NCBI GenBank assembly: GCA_023246715.1
Contig: JAHFHZ010000006.1
Span: 1-42,201, forward strand
Length of the DNA: 42,201 nt
Direction of reading: 5' to 3'
Source: Candidatus Magasanikiibacteriota bacterium
GTDB lineage: Bacteria; Patescibacteriota; Patescibacteriia; Magasanikbacterales; GWA2-37-8
Part shown: positions 6,332-15,399 of the stretch, in pieces
Numbering within the stretch: position 1 is the first letter of the stretch
How the letters are laid out: every line of letters begins with the position of its first letter
The notes under the pieces: generated by a model
What the model was told of the DNA's origin: nothing
Database searches by the model: none
What the model saw: only the letters and a program-made list of their open reading frames with translations
Position numbers and translations under genes: made by a program

Positions 6332-6360
6332 AGTATAGCACGTTTTGGGGGTTTTGTCAA
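6332..6360 (-). promoter_or_regulatory. Sigma-70 promoter P2 of the G+C-rich gene at 6020
   Basis: TTGACA (6355-6360), 17 bp, TATACT (6332-6337) on the minus strand. The predicted transcript starts near 6325, immediately before the attenuator-like leader. Confidence 0.88.
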
Positions 6361-6477
6361 GACCTTAGCCTTAACCCCCATTTTTTCTCTTTACTAAGCC
6401 TTAAATTGTCAATTAGGCTGTTTTTTTGTTTTATCTTAGCCTTTTTTGCTTTACGCCTTCTTTAAGCGTAACAACAC

Positions 6478-6506
6478 AGTATACCATAAAAATGTGCTCT
6501 TGTCAA
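6478..6506 (-). promoter_or_regulatory. Sigma-70 promoter P1 of the G+C-rich gene at 6020
   Basis: TTGACA (6501-6506), 17 bp, TATACT (6478-6483) on the minus strand. It lies in tandem 146 bp upstream of P2; between them the sequence is A+T-rich with repeated AAGGCTTAG-like words. Confidence 0.85.
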
Positions 6507-6539
6507 GAGGTGCTTTGAGCTACAATCTCATCATTTCTC

Positions 6540-6686
6540 CTTGCCTACCAAGAAGCAATCATGTGATTTGGGGCTGTTGAAGGCCGCCCCGCGCCGTATT
6601 CTGAAGGGAATCCCTTCTACCTGTCGCCGCCCTAGCCTACCGAGGATTACTCCCCTGTCAGAACACGGTGCGGGCTAAGCCAGGAA
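6540..6686. other. 3' region of the DUF4407-like gene, with palindrome
   Basis: G+C-rich non-coding tail after the stop at 6687. It includes the perfect short hairpin GAAGGG-AAT-CCCTTC (6602-6616). No U-tract terminator and no gene are visible. Confidence 0.5.
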
Positions 6687-8444
6687 TCAGGTGGCGGTTG
6701 GGCCGACCCAGCCGCTCGTCCGGAGCGCGAACTCGCTGAACGGCTCCTTGGTGAGCCGATCGCTGATGGTTTTCAGATCCGGGGAGAACTGCGGCTTCGG
6801 CGGCAGTGCACGCCCGTACTGCCTAAGCAGCCGTTCGTCGCTCGTGATCGAGTCGATGATCGGCACGATCTGCTCACGGAAGCGCTCCTGCTGGCGGCCG
6901 GAGAGCACATAGACCGGCTCGGTTGAGCCGCGAATGTCGCGGGCCGCCTCGTCGAGGAGGCTGAAGGCGGTCTGGCGCAACTTGATGTAACTCGCCGCGA
7001 GACGAGGCGCGGCCTGCTCCAGGGCCAAGATGGTCGGTGCCGGGTCCTCCCAACCCAGCGTGATCAGCTCGGGCGGGGTGATGGTGAGGCGCTCGGAGAG
7101 GCGGACATCGATGCCGTAGTCGAGCCCCCACTCGGGCACGGTGATGCCGAGCTGCATCAGCCGGCGTTCGTGAGCCACGACCGCGAGGCGGGCCGGGTTG
7201 GCGCAGTTGTTCCACCAGGCATCGCGCTTCTGCTGGATCTGGTGGAGCGTGGGGAACAGGCCGTCGTCACCCCGGTTGATGAGCCCGGTGGTGAAAGCCA
7301 GGAGCTGCCCGGGGCAGGCACCCAGCGCGACGCGCAGCGTGCTCAGTTCAGCCAATTCCACGGGGGTGATGAGCGCAATGGCTACGGGATGGCCCTGCTC
7401 GGCCTGCTTGAGCAGATTGTTGTAGTCCTCGAGGGCCGCCTGGGTGAACCAGCTGGCCAAGAGAACGAACAACTCCGCGAACAAGCCGACGAGCGCCCAG
7501 AGGACGAAGATGAGCAGGGACGCCGGGCGCCGGACCACCTCGAACAGAGCGACCACCTTGGCCATCAGGCCGCGGGGCTCCTTCCACGTGCCACCGCTCT
7601 CGCTGACGAGCTGCGCGACACCCATGGAACGGATGCTCTGCAGCGCGGTGTCGAGCTGCTCGCGCTGCTCGCTGGCCAGGCGCACGAGGCGCTCCTGCCC
7701 GTCGCGACGCTTCTTGTCGCGCAAGGCGCGGAGTTCGGCGAGCTTGGCGCCAGCACTGTCTTCGAGCTCGGCAACTCGCTTCTGGGTGGCGCGGGCAGTG
7801 GAGCCCAGAGCAATCGAGGCGTAGGGGTCTGAGCTCCCAGCCTGGATCAGCGCGGTGGACTTGTCCACCTCCGCCTGGGCCTCGGTGCGGAGCTTCGCGA
7901 GTCGGGCCTCTTCGGCCACGGTGTCGGCCTCGGCCTGAGTGAGCACGCTGGCGTTCTCACGCTCAACCTGCTTCTTCTGCTCTGCGGCCTGCAGCATCTG
8001 CTGCTCCTGCTCGCGCTGTTCGCGGGCCGAGCGGATCTTGTCGATGTTGGCCTTCTCCTTGTTGGCGATGATCTGCTCGATCTCGGGCGCGAACACCTCG
8101 AGGGTGAAGGGCAACATGTTGATCGTGGCCGCCATGATGGCGGCGGCCACGCGGCCGCGGTAGGCCCAACGATGGGCCTTGTCCTTGCCATTCTTCATGA
8201 TGAGGACGTTCAGATAGGCGATGAGGAGGGCAAAGACCAACCCGATCGGCACGGCTCCCCAGAGGGGCAACGCGTGCGCAAACAGGCGAGAAAACGCCCA
8301 CCATCCGTAAAAGAAGACCAGGACAATGATCGCAGTCCGGGCCCGGAAGACTCCGGCCACAGTGGGGGTATATAGGGCAGTGGCCCTCCCCCACACGGCG
8401 AAGTCAAACGGGTCGAAGCTGCGCTGCTGCTGTAGCTCTTTCAT
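6687..8444 (-). CDS. Membrane protein with central coiled coil, DUF4407-like (G+C-rich)
   Basis: 585 aa. About residues 35-105 hold three hydrophobic segments (TAIIVLVFFYGWWAFSRLF, GAVPIGLVFALLIAYL and a weaker VAAAIMAATINMLPF). A long Glu/Gln/Ala-rich coiled coil (roughly 110-275) follows, then a strong membrane segment SLLIFVLWALVGLFAELFVL near 305-330 and a soluble C-terminal domain. This order of helices matches the layout I know for DUF4407 proteins, but sequence identity cannot be judged here. AGGAG lies 9 nt before the ATG at 8444. It follows the gene at 8693-9802 with its own boxA-like leader between. Stop is TGA. Function unknown. Confidence 0.72.
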   Translation of the reverse strand: MKELQQQRSFDPFDFAVWGRATALYTPTVAGVFRARTAIIVLVFFYGWWAFSRLFAHALPLWGAVPIGLVFALLIAYLNVLIMKNGKDKAHRWAYRGRVAAAIMAATINMLPFTLEVFAPEIEQIIANKEKANIDKIRSAREQREQEQQMLQAAEQKKQVERENASVLTQAEADTVAEEARLAKLRTEAQAEVDKSTALIQAGSSDPYASIALGSTARATQKRVAELEDSAGAKLAELRALRDKKRRDGQERLVRLASEQREQLDTALQSIRSMGVAQLVSESGGTWKEPRGLMAKVVALFEVVRRPASLLIFVLWALVGLFAELFVLLASWFTQAALEDYNNLLKQAEQGHPVAIALITPVELAELSTLRVALGACPGQLLAFTTGLINRGDDGLFPTLHQIQQKRDAWWNNCANPARLAVVAHERRLMQLGITVPEWGLDYGIDVRLSERLTITPPELITLGWEDPAPTILALEQAAPRLAASYIKLRQTAFSLLDEAARDIRGSTEPVYVLSGRQQERFREQIVPIIDSITSDERLLRQYGRALPPKPQFSPDLKTISDRLTKEPFSEFALRTSGWVGPTAT

Positions 8445-8485
8445 CGGCTGTTTCTCCTGCACCTTGCGGCGCTTGTTCGAGCGAT

Positions 8486-8613
8486 AACTGTTCCTGCCAT
8501 GGTGATTTACTTTGTTAAATAAAACACAACAGCAGGAACAGTTGTTTGATTCCTAACTTACATTATTAAAGAACTTTTTCCCTATCTGGCCCAAATATGT
8601 TTGGAACAGATAG
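8486..8613 (-). promoter_or_regulatory. Intergenic leader: hairpin, boxA-like motif, hairpin
   Basis: Minus-strand order: imperfect hairpin CTATCTGTTCCAAA/TTTGGGCCAGATAG (8582-8613), boxA-like GTTCTTTAATA (8564-8574), then a perfect 12-bp stem AACTGTTCCTGC/GCAGGAACAGTT (8486-8543) before the SD. No consensus promoter is visible, so the downstream gene is probably read through from 9992-10020. Confidence 0.55.
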
Positions 8614-8692
8614 CGAAGCGACAGTCCGGCGGCACACGGGGGCCGGAGCTGTCGCGAAAGAGAGATGTGAAAGGGCTTGGGACCGAGCGCTG

Positions 8693-9802
8693 CTACTCGC
8701 TGTCGGGCGTGGGCGGCTCAGCGATGAGGCGAAGCTGTTCGGCATACCAGTCGGCGCTATCAATGGCCGTGGTCTGCGCGAAGCGCTTCTGGAGCCCCTT
8801 GGCCCAGGCGGCGGCCTTGGGGTGCTCGAGCGCCGCAGCGAGCTTGGTGAGCCAGAACTTGCCGCGGAGCTGGAACGCCTTGCAGTTGGCGATGCCGCCG
8901 TGCTCGAGGCAGCGGCGCAGGACGAATCCCTTGAGATCGTTGCCGGGATTCTTGCGGTAGAAGCTCAGCTCGTTGGGCTTGGTCGCGGCGTCGGCGGCGA
9001 GTATTCTCTCGTAGAATCTCTCAGCGCTCATGTCGAGCGCCTCGTAGATGTCTGCGATCATGGCATAGGCCTTCGGCCGCACCATTTCTGGCACCAGCAG
9101 GTGCACGTTCTTAACGATGGTGTCGCCGAAGCTCTGGGCGCTAGCATCTCCCTTGACCAGGATCCCGAGGGCGGCCTTGACGATGAGTCGCTTGACTTCG
9201 TCCCCGCCGGGGATGGACTCCTGCAGGACGTAGTAGATGTTCTCATCGCGCTCAACGCGGGTTTTCTCGTTGTCCCGATAGCTCCGCCCCAGGTAACTCT
9301 TCAGGCCGTTCCCCGCGTACGCTAGGGAAGCCCGCCAATCGGCGGCGTAGCTGATGTCCTTCGTCAGGTCGTTCTGATCTCCGGTGAGATAAAGCCAGCA
9401 CCGGTTGGTCACCGGGTCGATGGCCGCAGCCACCTCCGGGTAGGCGAAGTTGTACCCCGGAGATTTGAAGGGGGCGGGCAGCGTGCTCGTGGGGAACGCG
9501 GGAAGGCTGGCGGCCGTGGTGTGCAGGCGATCGTAGATCGCGTGCACTGCGTCAATGGACCGCTCGGCTGAACGCCGGCTGTTGCTGACGGAAGTTGCCA
9601 GCCTGGGGTTGGCGGCCTCGGCCATGGCAAGCGTACAGGACGATCCCCACTGCGCGGAGGCCACGCGGCGCTTGGCGCTGTGCGCCTGCATGGCGTTCTT
9701 GGTGATGTAGGCGGCGACGGCAAATATGCAGCATATCAGGAGCACGTTGAGCCAGCTCTTGGGGGCAGGCTCGTTGCTGTGGAAGTGCTTGCTGTCCGAC
9801 AT
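8693..9802 (-). CDS. Membrane-anchored protein of unknown function (G+C-rich)
   Basis: 369 aa. After a short hydrophilic start (MSDSKHFHSNEPAPKSW) comes one membrane helix (LNVLLICCIFAVAAYITKNA, about 18-38). The remainder should lie outside the cytoplasm: a largely helical domain with scattered Cys (RCWLYLTGDQND, VLRRCLEHGGIANCKAF). AAGGAG lies 7 nt before the ATG at 9802; the frame extends upstream without an SD. First gene after the 9992-10020 promoter, followed by the DUF4407-like gene. No family recognised. Confidence 0.72.
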   Translation of the reverse strand: MSDSKHFHSNEPAPKSWLNVLLICCIFAVAAYITKNAMQAHSAKRRVASAQWGSSCTLAMAEAANPRLATSVSNSRRSAERSIDAVHAIYDRLHTTAASLPAFPTSTLPAPFKSPGYNFAYPEVAAAIDPVTNRCWLYLTGDQNDLTKDISYAADWRASLAYAGNGLKSYLGRSYRDNEKTRVERDENIYYVLQESIPGGDEVKRLIVKAALGILVKGDASAQSFGDTIVKNVHLLVPEMVRPKAYAMIADIYEALDMSAERFYERILAADAATKPNELSFYRKNPGNDLKGFVLRRCLEHGGIANCKAFQLRGKFWLTKLAAALEHPKAAAWAKGLQKRFAQTTAIDSADWYAEQLRLIAEPPTPDSE

Positions 9803-9845
9803 CTTGACTCCTTCTGGTGGGTACGGTCGCAACACGGAAACCGTT

Positions 9846-9986
9846 CCGGGTGCTTTTTGGCTCAATCAAAATTTAAACATTGATTGCCCAAAAGGCACCC
9901 GGGAGTAATTTTTCACACCTCTCAATTGTAAAGAACGGTTATTTGGCTTAAATAAGCACAATTGTCCTTACTTTAGCCAAAATAAC
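9846..9986 (-). promoter_or_regulatory. Leader: hairpin, boxA-like motif, long hairpin, SD
   Basis: Minus-strand order after the promoter: stem GTTATTTTGGCTA/TAAGCCAAATAAC (9938-9986), immediately followed by boxA-like GTTCTTTACAATTG (9923-9936), then a long stem beginning CCGGGTGC and ending GCACCCGG with CAATCAA pairing inside (9846-9902). This is the clearest example of the leader shared by the G+C-rich genes. Confidence 0.6.
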
Positions 9987-9991
9987 AAGCT

Positions 9992-10020
9992 AGTATAGCA
10001 CATTTTGACGTTTTTGTCAA
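9992..10020 (-). promoter_or_regulatory. Sigma-70 promoter of the G+C-rich genes 9802 and 8444
   Basis: TTGACA (10015-10020), 17 bp, TATACT (9992-9997) on the minus strand. Confidence 0.9.
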
Positions 10021-10037
10021 TCGGGCGCTTTATTAAC

Positions 10038-10064
10038 AAAAAACTACCCGGTTGGGTAGTTTTT
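10038..10064 (-). terminator. Rho-independent terminator of the coiled-coil operon
   Basis: Stem AAAACTACCC/GGGTAGTTTT with a 4-nt loop and a T-run on the minus strand, about 20 bp after the stop of the 1687-aa gene. It is nearly symmetrical and could work on both strands. Confidence 0.9.
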
Positions 10065-10084
10065 GGATGTGTAAATTTGTTCTA

Positions 10085-13000
10085 TTAGCTGTTTTGGGCC
10101 TTCTGTAACTGATTTAGGTACTCCCCGGCCTGCGCGGCGGTAATGGGTGGCTCTCCGCCAAACGGTTTGCCCGCAGCATCCAGGGTGTGGAGCTTATTAT
10201 CGATTACTTTAAAGGTAATGTCACCCGTAACATACAGGCGTTCTTTGCCGGCCGCGGCATCGTAGATGCGTACCGCGTGGCCGCCGTTAGCCGTAAACGG
10301 CCCATCGGATTTCGGCTCCAACAAGAGTGCCAACTCTTTAGCGCCAAACTCTTTGGGCATACCGGCAATCTTTGGCAGCAGTTCTTTGGCCAAGGCTTCG
10401 GTATTTCCGCCGCGCGCCATTTGTTCCAAGGCGCTCAAACGAGCGGGATCCCCTTCTTGGCCCAGGGCCTGCTCGGCTTGCGCGTGCCAATCTATCAAAG
10501 CTTGCTTGAAACCATCTACTCGAGCGCCAAACAATGACTCGGTATCAATTTTTCCCAACCGATCGCTGATCGGTGAATAAAAGTTATTGAGGCGTTCCAT
10601 GGCAATCCCCCGCTGCGCTTCAAGCGCTGCCCCGGCGGTTTCGAGCGCTTTGTCAAATGTGTCCGGCCCAGCCGTTTTATGCAAGTCATTACGCAGATTT
10701 CCACCAGTAGAACGATTACCAACATCTTTACTCCAATCATGCTGGTGCGGTTTGAAATGGCCAATCACTTTATCGGCCTTAGCAATCACGCGTTCGCGGC
10801 CAAAGGTCTGGTAATTCGTGGTTGGCGCCGACTTGTCTGGTACCCAATCCGTGGGAACGCGCAGGGCATCAATAGTTCCCGGGCGGGCGCTGGTTGGCCG
10901 AGTGGTAACATCTATAAGCGTTTGATTTTCGCCGAGAGGAACGGTATGAGTACCCCCGCCAACGCCTTTATGTTCTACTGTTAAAGTATGCTCAATAAGC
11001 TTGGCCTCACCGCTGCCGCCTAAAATTAATTTGTTATGCATTTCACCCGTCCCTCGATAAATACCAAGCACGCGCATATTTTTTGGAATCCGGACGTCGT
11101 GCTTGCCGTCGCTGGAAAGATGGTGGTTGGCCAGATCGGTACTTTCTTCGGCGCGGAAGAATTGATGCAGCGATTTATCCAGCCCGTTGGGCAATGAGCC
11201 ACCACTCTGTTGAGCCGCGTGGACTTTTTCCGCTAACAGGTCAAGCGCCTTGCTTTCGTCTTTGCCTAAATGCAAATCTTTTAAATAACCCAAGGCACGA
11301 TTGCTCACGTGCTGCTCTCCAAAGAATTGCTCGTCATGCAAAAATGCTTTAGCCTGGCCCACGTCATGTTTGGCCAGCTCCACAAAGATAGTTTTCTTGG
11401 TGTCGCCCAAAATATTTTCAACGGCCCGGCCGCCATGACTGGCTTTGAAGATAGCCTGCAGTGATTCATTGTTGGCCAAAGCAGGGTATTTTTCAAGCAA
11501 CGGTTTATACCCGAGGTTAAATTCTTCTTCGCTGAGATGATGACTTTCTGCAAAATGGTAGCGGTCAAATGAGCCGCCGAGGTTTTCGGGAGCACTTTCA
11601 AGCTTGTTGCCCGAGCCAGAACCGGAACCTTTGGCATTATCAAGCCCATCAGGCCGGGGAGGGCTCACTTCAAGGGCGTTGCCGGAAGATCGGGTGCCGG
11701 TAGCGTGATGGTTGTCTATATTCGCCCCAGTTCCTGGTTTGTGATCGCTCACCAAATCCATTGCCCGACCGGCTTTTCCAGCCGCGCTGCGGAGCGCTTC
11801 GCCGCCATAATGAATACCGACAGCGCCTGCCGCGAACCCTGCTACGGCGCCCACCGCCTGGCGCCATGTGGTGGTTTTAAGCAACTGTTCTTTAATTCGG
11901 CGTTCGGCCGCGCTCAAATCAGCTAGGTCAGCATTGAGCGTGGCAAACATATTCTCAAGCGAAACGCGCCGGGCCTGTTCGATGTAAATCGTGCGCAAGG
12001 TGTGGGCCGTATCTAAACCGCGCACCCTGAGGCTGGTGAGTTGAGGCCCGTCGAGCACGCCAAGCGACAAGGTGGCGTTGAGCTGGTTATATAAACGGCG
12101 AATTTCGTCGCCACTCGTGCCCGCAAGCGACGTGGCAGTGGAATTAGTATAGTTACGAATAATATCGCGCGATTGGTTAATTTGACCTTCAAATTCCTGG
12201 CGCAGCGATTGTTCCTGTGCGCGACGATCGAGCATTTTGCCGAACTTGGCCCCCAGAATGCCGCCGACCAACCCGCCCATGGCTTGGCGCAGGCCCGGTA
12301 CGGTGGAAATGGCCGCACCAATTGCGCCACCAGCCACGACCGATTCAATAACAATCGCTGCTTTTTCACGGTCTTCGGCAGAAGACGCACCCACCGGCAG
12401 CATATCACGCAAGCCGGGGATTTTTTTGAATACTTCCACGATCGTCGGATCTTTAGCGAGCGCTTCTTTAATCAAACGTTTCATTTCGGGGCGCGAATCA
12501 AGGCGCAAGAGAGCCCCCTCTAAGCGGCGTAAATTAGTTTCTTTTTCTACGCCGGCTTCAACAGTTCGCGAAGGATTGTTTACCACCGTGCGTTCATACT
12601 CGGTTTCAATTTCCTCGATCGCACGGTCGGCCAACGCCTGAGTATTGGCATCCAAGAGCGCCGGGGTGTAGGCCCGGTGGGCAGCCTCAAAGCTGCTATC
12701 ACGCAAACCTTGACTGATGCATACCGCCATTTCTTCGAGCGCGCCTGGATTACGAAACTGCGCAATTAATGCGTTTTGCATTTGACTAGTTTTGGTTTCT
12801 TCTACGTGAATGCGGGCGGCGCTCAACGCTTCCTGGCGTTTTTTACCGCTCATCCAGCCATAGGCTTTTTTGAGGCCGCGCATCAAACCACCAGTGCCGG
12901 CAGTCGCGCCAACCGTAAGCGCCGCTCCCCCACCAAGGGCGGAAACAGCCAGGCCCACGCCGCCCACCGCGCCACCAACAACGGCCAAGTTAACAGCAGC

Positions 13001-15148
13001 CAGTTTAGCGGTTTCTTTGATGTTGGTGCCGAGCGTGTCTTTCCAGCTAATATTATTGTTAAACCAATTACGGGTTTCCTGCGTGACACTCTGGCGGATC
13101 AATTCAAGGGGTTTGCGGTATAATTTTTCCCGCCAGGCAGTGATGAATTCGTCCACGGTATACCCGAAGCCTTCCAGCAAGCGCCCGAATTGTTGGCGAT
13201 TAATGCCCGTAGAAAAAACTTCTTTCATGGCCGCGTGGGCGCTAGTCAGGCTCCCTTCGGGCCCAGCGGTAATGATGTGATTCACTACTTCGGCCATCCG
13301 CACATCGCCGATCATACGGAACAGTTCTTCGGCGGGAATATTCACGACTGATTTCAGGCGGTCGCGTAAGCGCTCGCCTTCGGCTTTGGCCCCAGCGCGC
13401 TTTGTTTCGGCAGTGGCTTTCTTTTTACCGGCTTCGCCAGTTCTTTCTTGAGATTTATCCAAATTTTTCTGCCAGGTCTCAAGGCCGCTGGCTTCTTGAT
13501 CGGCTTCTTCTTTCAGGCGTTCGGCTTCGGCCTGGTCGTTTCTGTATTTAGTTTCGGCGGCAGTACGACTGCGCGTGGCTTCACGCAATTCTTTCTCAGC
13601 TTGCAAAAGCGCAGCTTCCAAACTTCGAGTGGCAGTTTCCAATTCCGCGACTTCGTCAGGCAAATCAGCCTGCTCGGTGTCGGCGCGAGTAATTTTTTCC
13701 TGAACTTCGGCCAGCTTTTGTTCGGCGGCCTTTAGTTTTTCATCGGCCTTGCGCGCAGTGTCGCGAGCCTGGTTTAAGACTCCTTCGGCGGCTTCATAAT
13801 CGCGTTTAGCCGCCCGGATTTCAGTGCGGTGTTGTTGGGCTTCGGCCAAACGGCGAGTCCATTCGCCAACTACGCTTTGGGCATTATTAAACGCAACGCC
13901 TTTTGTCCGCTCAGCGCTAATTGCTTTGTTCAAGTCACGGGCGGCTTGGTCGCGGCGCGTTTGCAGTTGTTCTTGTTGGCGCTGGGCCGTGGTATAACGC
14001 GCCACCGCATCATTACCATCTTTAAGCGCCTGTTTGGCAGCCGCAAAATCTTGCTGGGCGTCGGCGAAGTCTTGCTGGCGCTGGCCCAGATTAGGATTGT
14101 TGGGCTGGTTTTGAGCCAGATTTAAATTTTTTTGCGCCTGCTTAAAAGCACGCTCCTCGTTGCCAAATATTCGCTTTAAATCATCAATATCTACGGCGTT
14201 TTTAGCGGCTTCTAACGCTGGCAAGGCGGCTTGGCTCCCGGCAAGCTTAGCATCAGCATCGGTCAAATCCCGGCGGGCTTCGGTCAAATCGGATTGAGCA
14301 GTAATATGCTCGCCTTCGGCACGGTGAGACTCGCGCTGCAAATCATCTACTTTACGCTGTGTACCGGGAACATCAGTAGTGCCCTCATATTGATCAACCA
14401 AATCCTGATGATGATCTTTTTTATTTTTAAAATCTTGCTCGGCTGTTGCCACCGCACTATCAGCGCCCTGCTTGGCTGTTTCGGCCGTAGTCCGGGCGGT
14501 TTTTTCTGGGCCCGCATCAGCAATAATCAGCGCTTTTAATTCGTCAAATTGGCGCCTTTTAGCATCGTAATCGCTCCGCCCCTTACGCGCGGCTTTTTCG
14601 GCATCGCGTTTAGCATCTTTAGCAGAACTTTCCCGAGATTTCGTGCTTTCGAAGTCGCTCTTGCTGGCAGAGGCTTTTTCGGCAGTAACACGATGTTTTT
14701 CGGCTGATTCTTCGGTTTTTTTCCGACGCTCACCATAGGTCTTTTCAACTGCTTTAGCCTGTTCGCCTAAGGTGTTTTCTTCTAGAGCGGTCTGGAGACC
14801 TTCTAACTCGGCAATTTGCTCGGCGGCCGAGGCACTACGCGCCAAATAACGATCCACCAATTGACGCAGAGCGTCATAATTATTACCCGCGCCCGGATTC
14901 GCCAAAGCGGCGGGGCTGGTTACCAAACTCTCCAACTCGGTCATCAGCGACATGGCTTCACGCATCAAGGTAAGATTTTGGCGGCCCGCAGCCACTGCTG
15001 GCGTGGAAACTTCGGTCAGGCGACGACGAAGCTCTTGCACTTTTTTTTGCTCGCGACCAATGGCCTCGGAATGAGAATTCCGAAGTTCCTGCATTAATTT
15101 AAGCGGGGCTTCCCGGCGACTGCGCTCGGGTTGGGGATGCTCGGGCAT
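10085..15148 (-). CDS. Giant coiled-coil protein (1687 aa), function unknown
   Basis: Residues 1 to about 600 are almost pure Ala/Glu/Lys/Gln heptad-type coiled coil. Three Gly/Ala-rich hydrophobic stretches follow: near 715-750 (LAVVGGAVGGVGLAVSAL), near 935-968 (VVAGGAIGAAISTVPGLRQA) and near 1100-1122 (VGAVAGFAAGAVGIHYG). These may be membrane-associated or buried helices. A Gly/Asn/His-rich linker leads to a C-terminal domain with a helical region and an NGGHAVRIYDAAAGKERLYV end. There is no signal peptide. It is the last gene of a five-gene operon (14 bp after the 66-aa gene), with a strong terminator behind it. I recognise no family; structural or surface-scaffold roles are possible but unproven. 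Confidence 0.85.
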   Translation of the reverse strand: MPEHPQPERSRREAPLKLMQELRNSHSEAIGREQKKVQELRRRLTEVSTPAVAAGRQNLTLMREAMSLMTELESLVTSPAALANPGAGNNYDALRQLVDRYLARSASAAEQIAELEGLQTALEENTLGEQAKAVEKTYGERRKKTEESAEKHRVTAEKASASKSDFESTKSRESSAKDAKRDAEKAARKGRSDYDAKRRQFDELKALIIADAGPEKTARTTAETAKQGADSAVATAEQDFKNKKDHHQDLVDQYEGTTDVPGTQRKVDDLQRESHRAEGEHITAQSDLTEARRDLTDADAKLAGSQAALPALEAAKNAVDIDDLKRIFGNEERAFKQAQKNLNLAQNQPNNPNLGQRQQDFADAQQDFAAAKQALKDGNDAVARYTTAQRQQEQLQTRRDQAARDLNKAISAERTKGVAFNNAQSVVGEWTRRLAEAQQHRTEIRAAKRDYEAAEGVLNQARDTARKADEKLKAAEQKLAEVQEKITRADTEQADLPDEVAELETATRSLEAALLQAEKELREATRSRTAAETKYRNDQAEAERLKEEADQEASGLETWQKNLDKSQERTGEAGKKKATAETKRAGAKAEGERLRDRLKSVVNIPAEELFRMIGDVRMAEVVNHIITAGPEGSLTSAHAAMKEVFSTGINRQQFGRLLEGFGYTVDEFITAWREKLYRKPLELIRQSVTQETRNWFNNNISWKDTLGTNIKETAKLAAVNLAVVGGAVGGVGLAVSALGGGAALTVGATAGTGGLMRGLKKAYGWMSGKKRQEALSAARIHVEETKTSQMQNALIAQFRNPGALEEMAVCISQGLRDSSFEAAHRAYTPALLDANTQALADRAIEEIETEYERTVVNNPSRTVEAGVEKETNLRRLEGALLRLDSRPEMKRLIKEALAKDPTIVEVFKKIPGLRDMLPVGASSAEDREKAAIVIESVVAGGAIGAAISTVPGLRQAMGGLVGGILGAKFGKMLDRRAQEQSLRQEFEGQINQSRDIIRNYTNSTATSLAGTSGDEIRRLYNQLNATLSLGVLDGPQLTSLRVRGLDTAHTLRTIYIEQARRVSLENMFATLNADLADLSAAERRIKEQLLKTTTWRQAVGAVAGFAAGAVGIHYGGEALRSAAGKAGRAMDLVSDHKPGTGANIDNHHATGTRSSGNALEVSPPRPDGLDNAKGSGSGSGNKLESAPENLGGSFDRYHFAESHHLSEEEFNLGYKPLLEKYPALANNESLQAIFKASHGGRAVENILGDTKKTIFVELAKHDVGQAKAFLHDEQFFGEQHVSNRALGYLKDLHLGKDESKALDLLAEKVHAAQQSGGSLPNGLDKSLHQFFRAEESTDLANHHLSSDGKHDVRIPKNMRVLGIYRGTGEMHNKLILGGSGEAKLIEHTLTVEHKGVGGGTHTVPLGENQTLIDVTTRPTSARPGTIDALRVPTDWVPDKSAPTTNYQTFGRERVIAKADKVIGHFKPHQHDWSKDVGNRSTGGNLRNDLHKTAGPDTFDKALETAGAALEAQRGIAMERLNNFYSPISDRLGKIDTESLFGARVDGFKQALIDWHAQAEQALGQEGDPARLSALEQMARGGNTEALAKELLPKIAGMPKEFGAKELALLLEPKSDGPFTANGGHAVRIYDAAAGKERLYVTGDITFKVIDNKLHTLDAAGKPFGGEPPITAAQAGEYLNQLQKAQNS

Positions 15149-15162
15149 ACTGATTTAAAAAA

Positions 15163-15363
15163 TTATTTCTTCTTAAGCATGGCTAAAATTTGCTGCATTT
15201 TCACCTGATCAATCGCGACGTGAATATCCTGCTTCACCACTAAACCATTTTTGTGCAGATCATTCAGTTCGCTTAACAGCCCAGAATACAACTCAATCAA
15301 CCGCTGATAACGCTCTTCCAATGCTTCATCGGTAGGCGGGGTGGACGGCGCGTTATCAGTCAT
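15163..15363 (-). CDS. Small helical protein (66 aa) in coiled-coil operon
   Basis: MTDNAPSTPPTDEALEERYQ begins a mostly helical, soluble protein (RLIELYSGLLSELNDLHKNG, then DIHVAIDQVKMQQILAMLKKK). It is placed 36 bp after the 108-aa gene and 14 bp before the 1687-aa gene. The tight spacing and stop-to-start order support a real gene. Function unknown; it might be a partner of its large neighbours. Confidence 0.72.
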   Translation of the reverse strand: MTDNAPSTPPTDEALEERYQRLIELYSGLLSELNDLHKNGLVVKQDIHVAIDQVKMQQILAMLKKK

Positions 15364-15399
15364 AATCCGCTTGGTTAATTAAAAAATTCCCTGGCAGAA

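Noticed and set aside
3600-10020. Simple assembly chimera for the G+C-rich block
   Set aside because: The G+C-rich genes alternate with A+T-rich DNA that has the same promoter style as the rest, share one leader design and recur 25 kb away. Still worth a read-level check.
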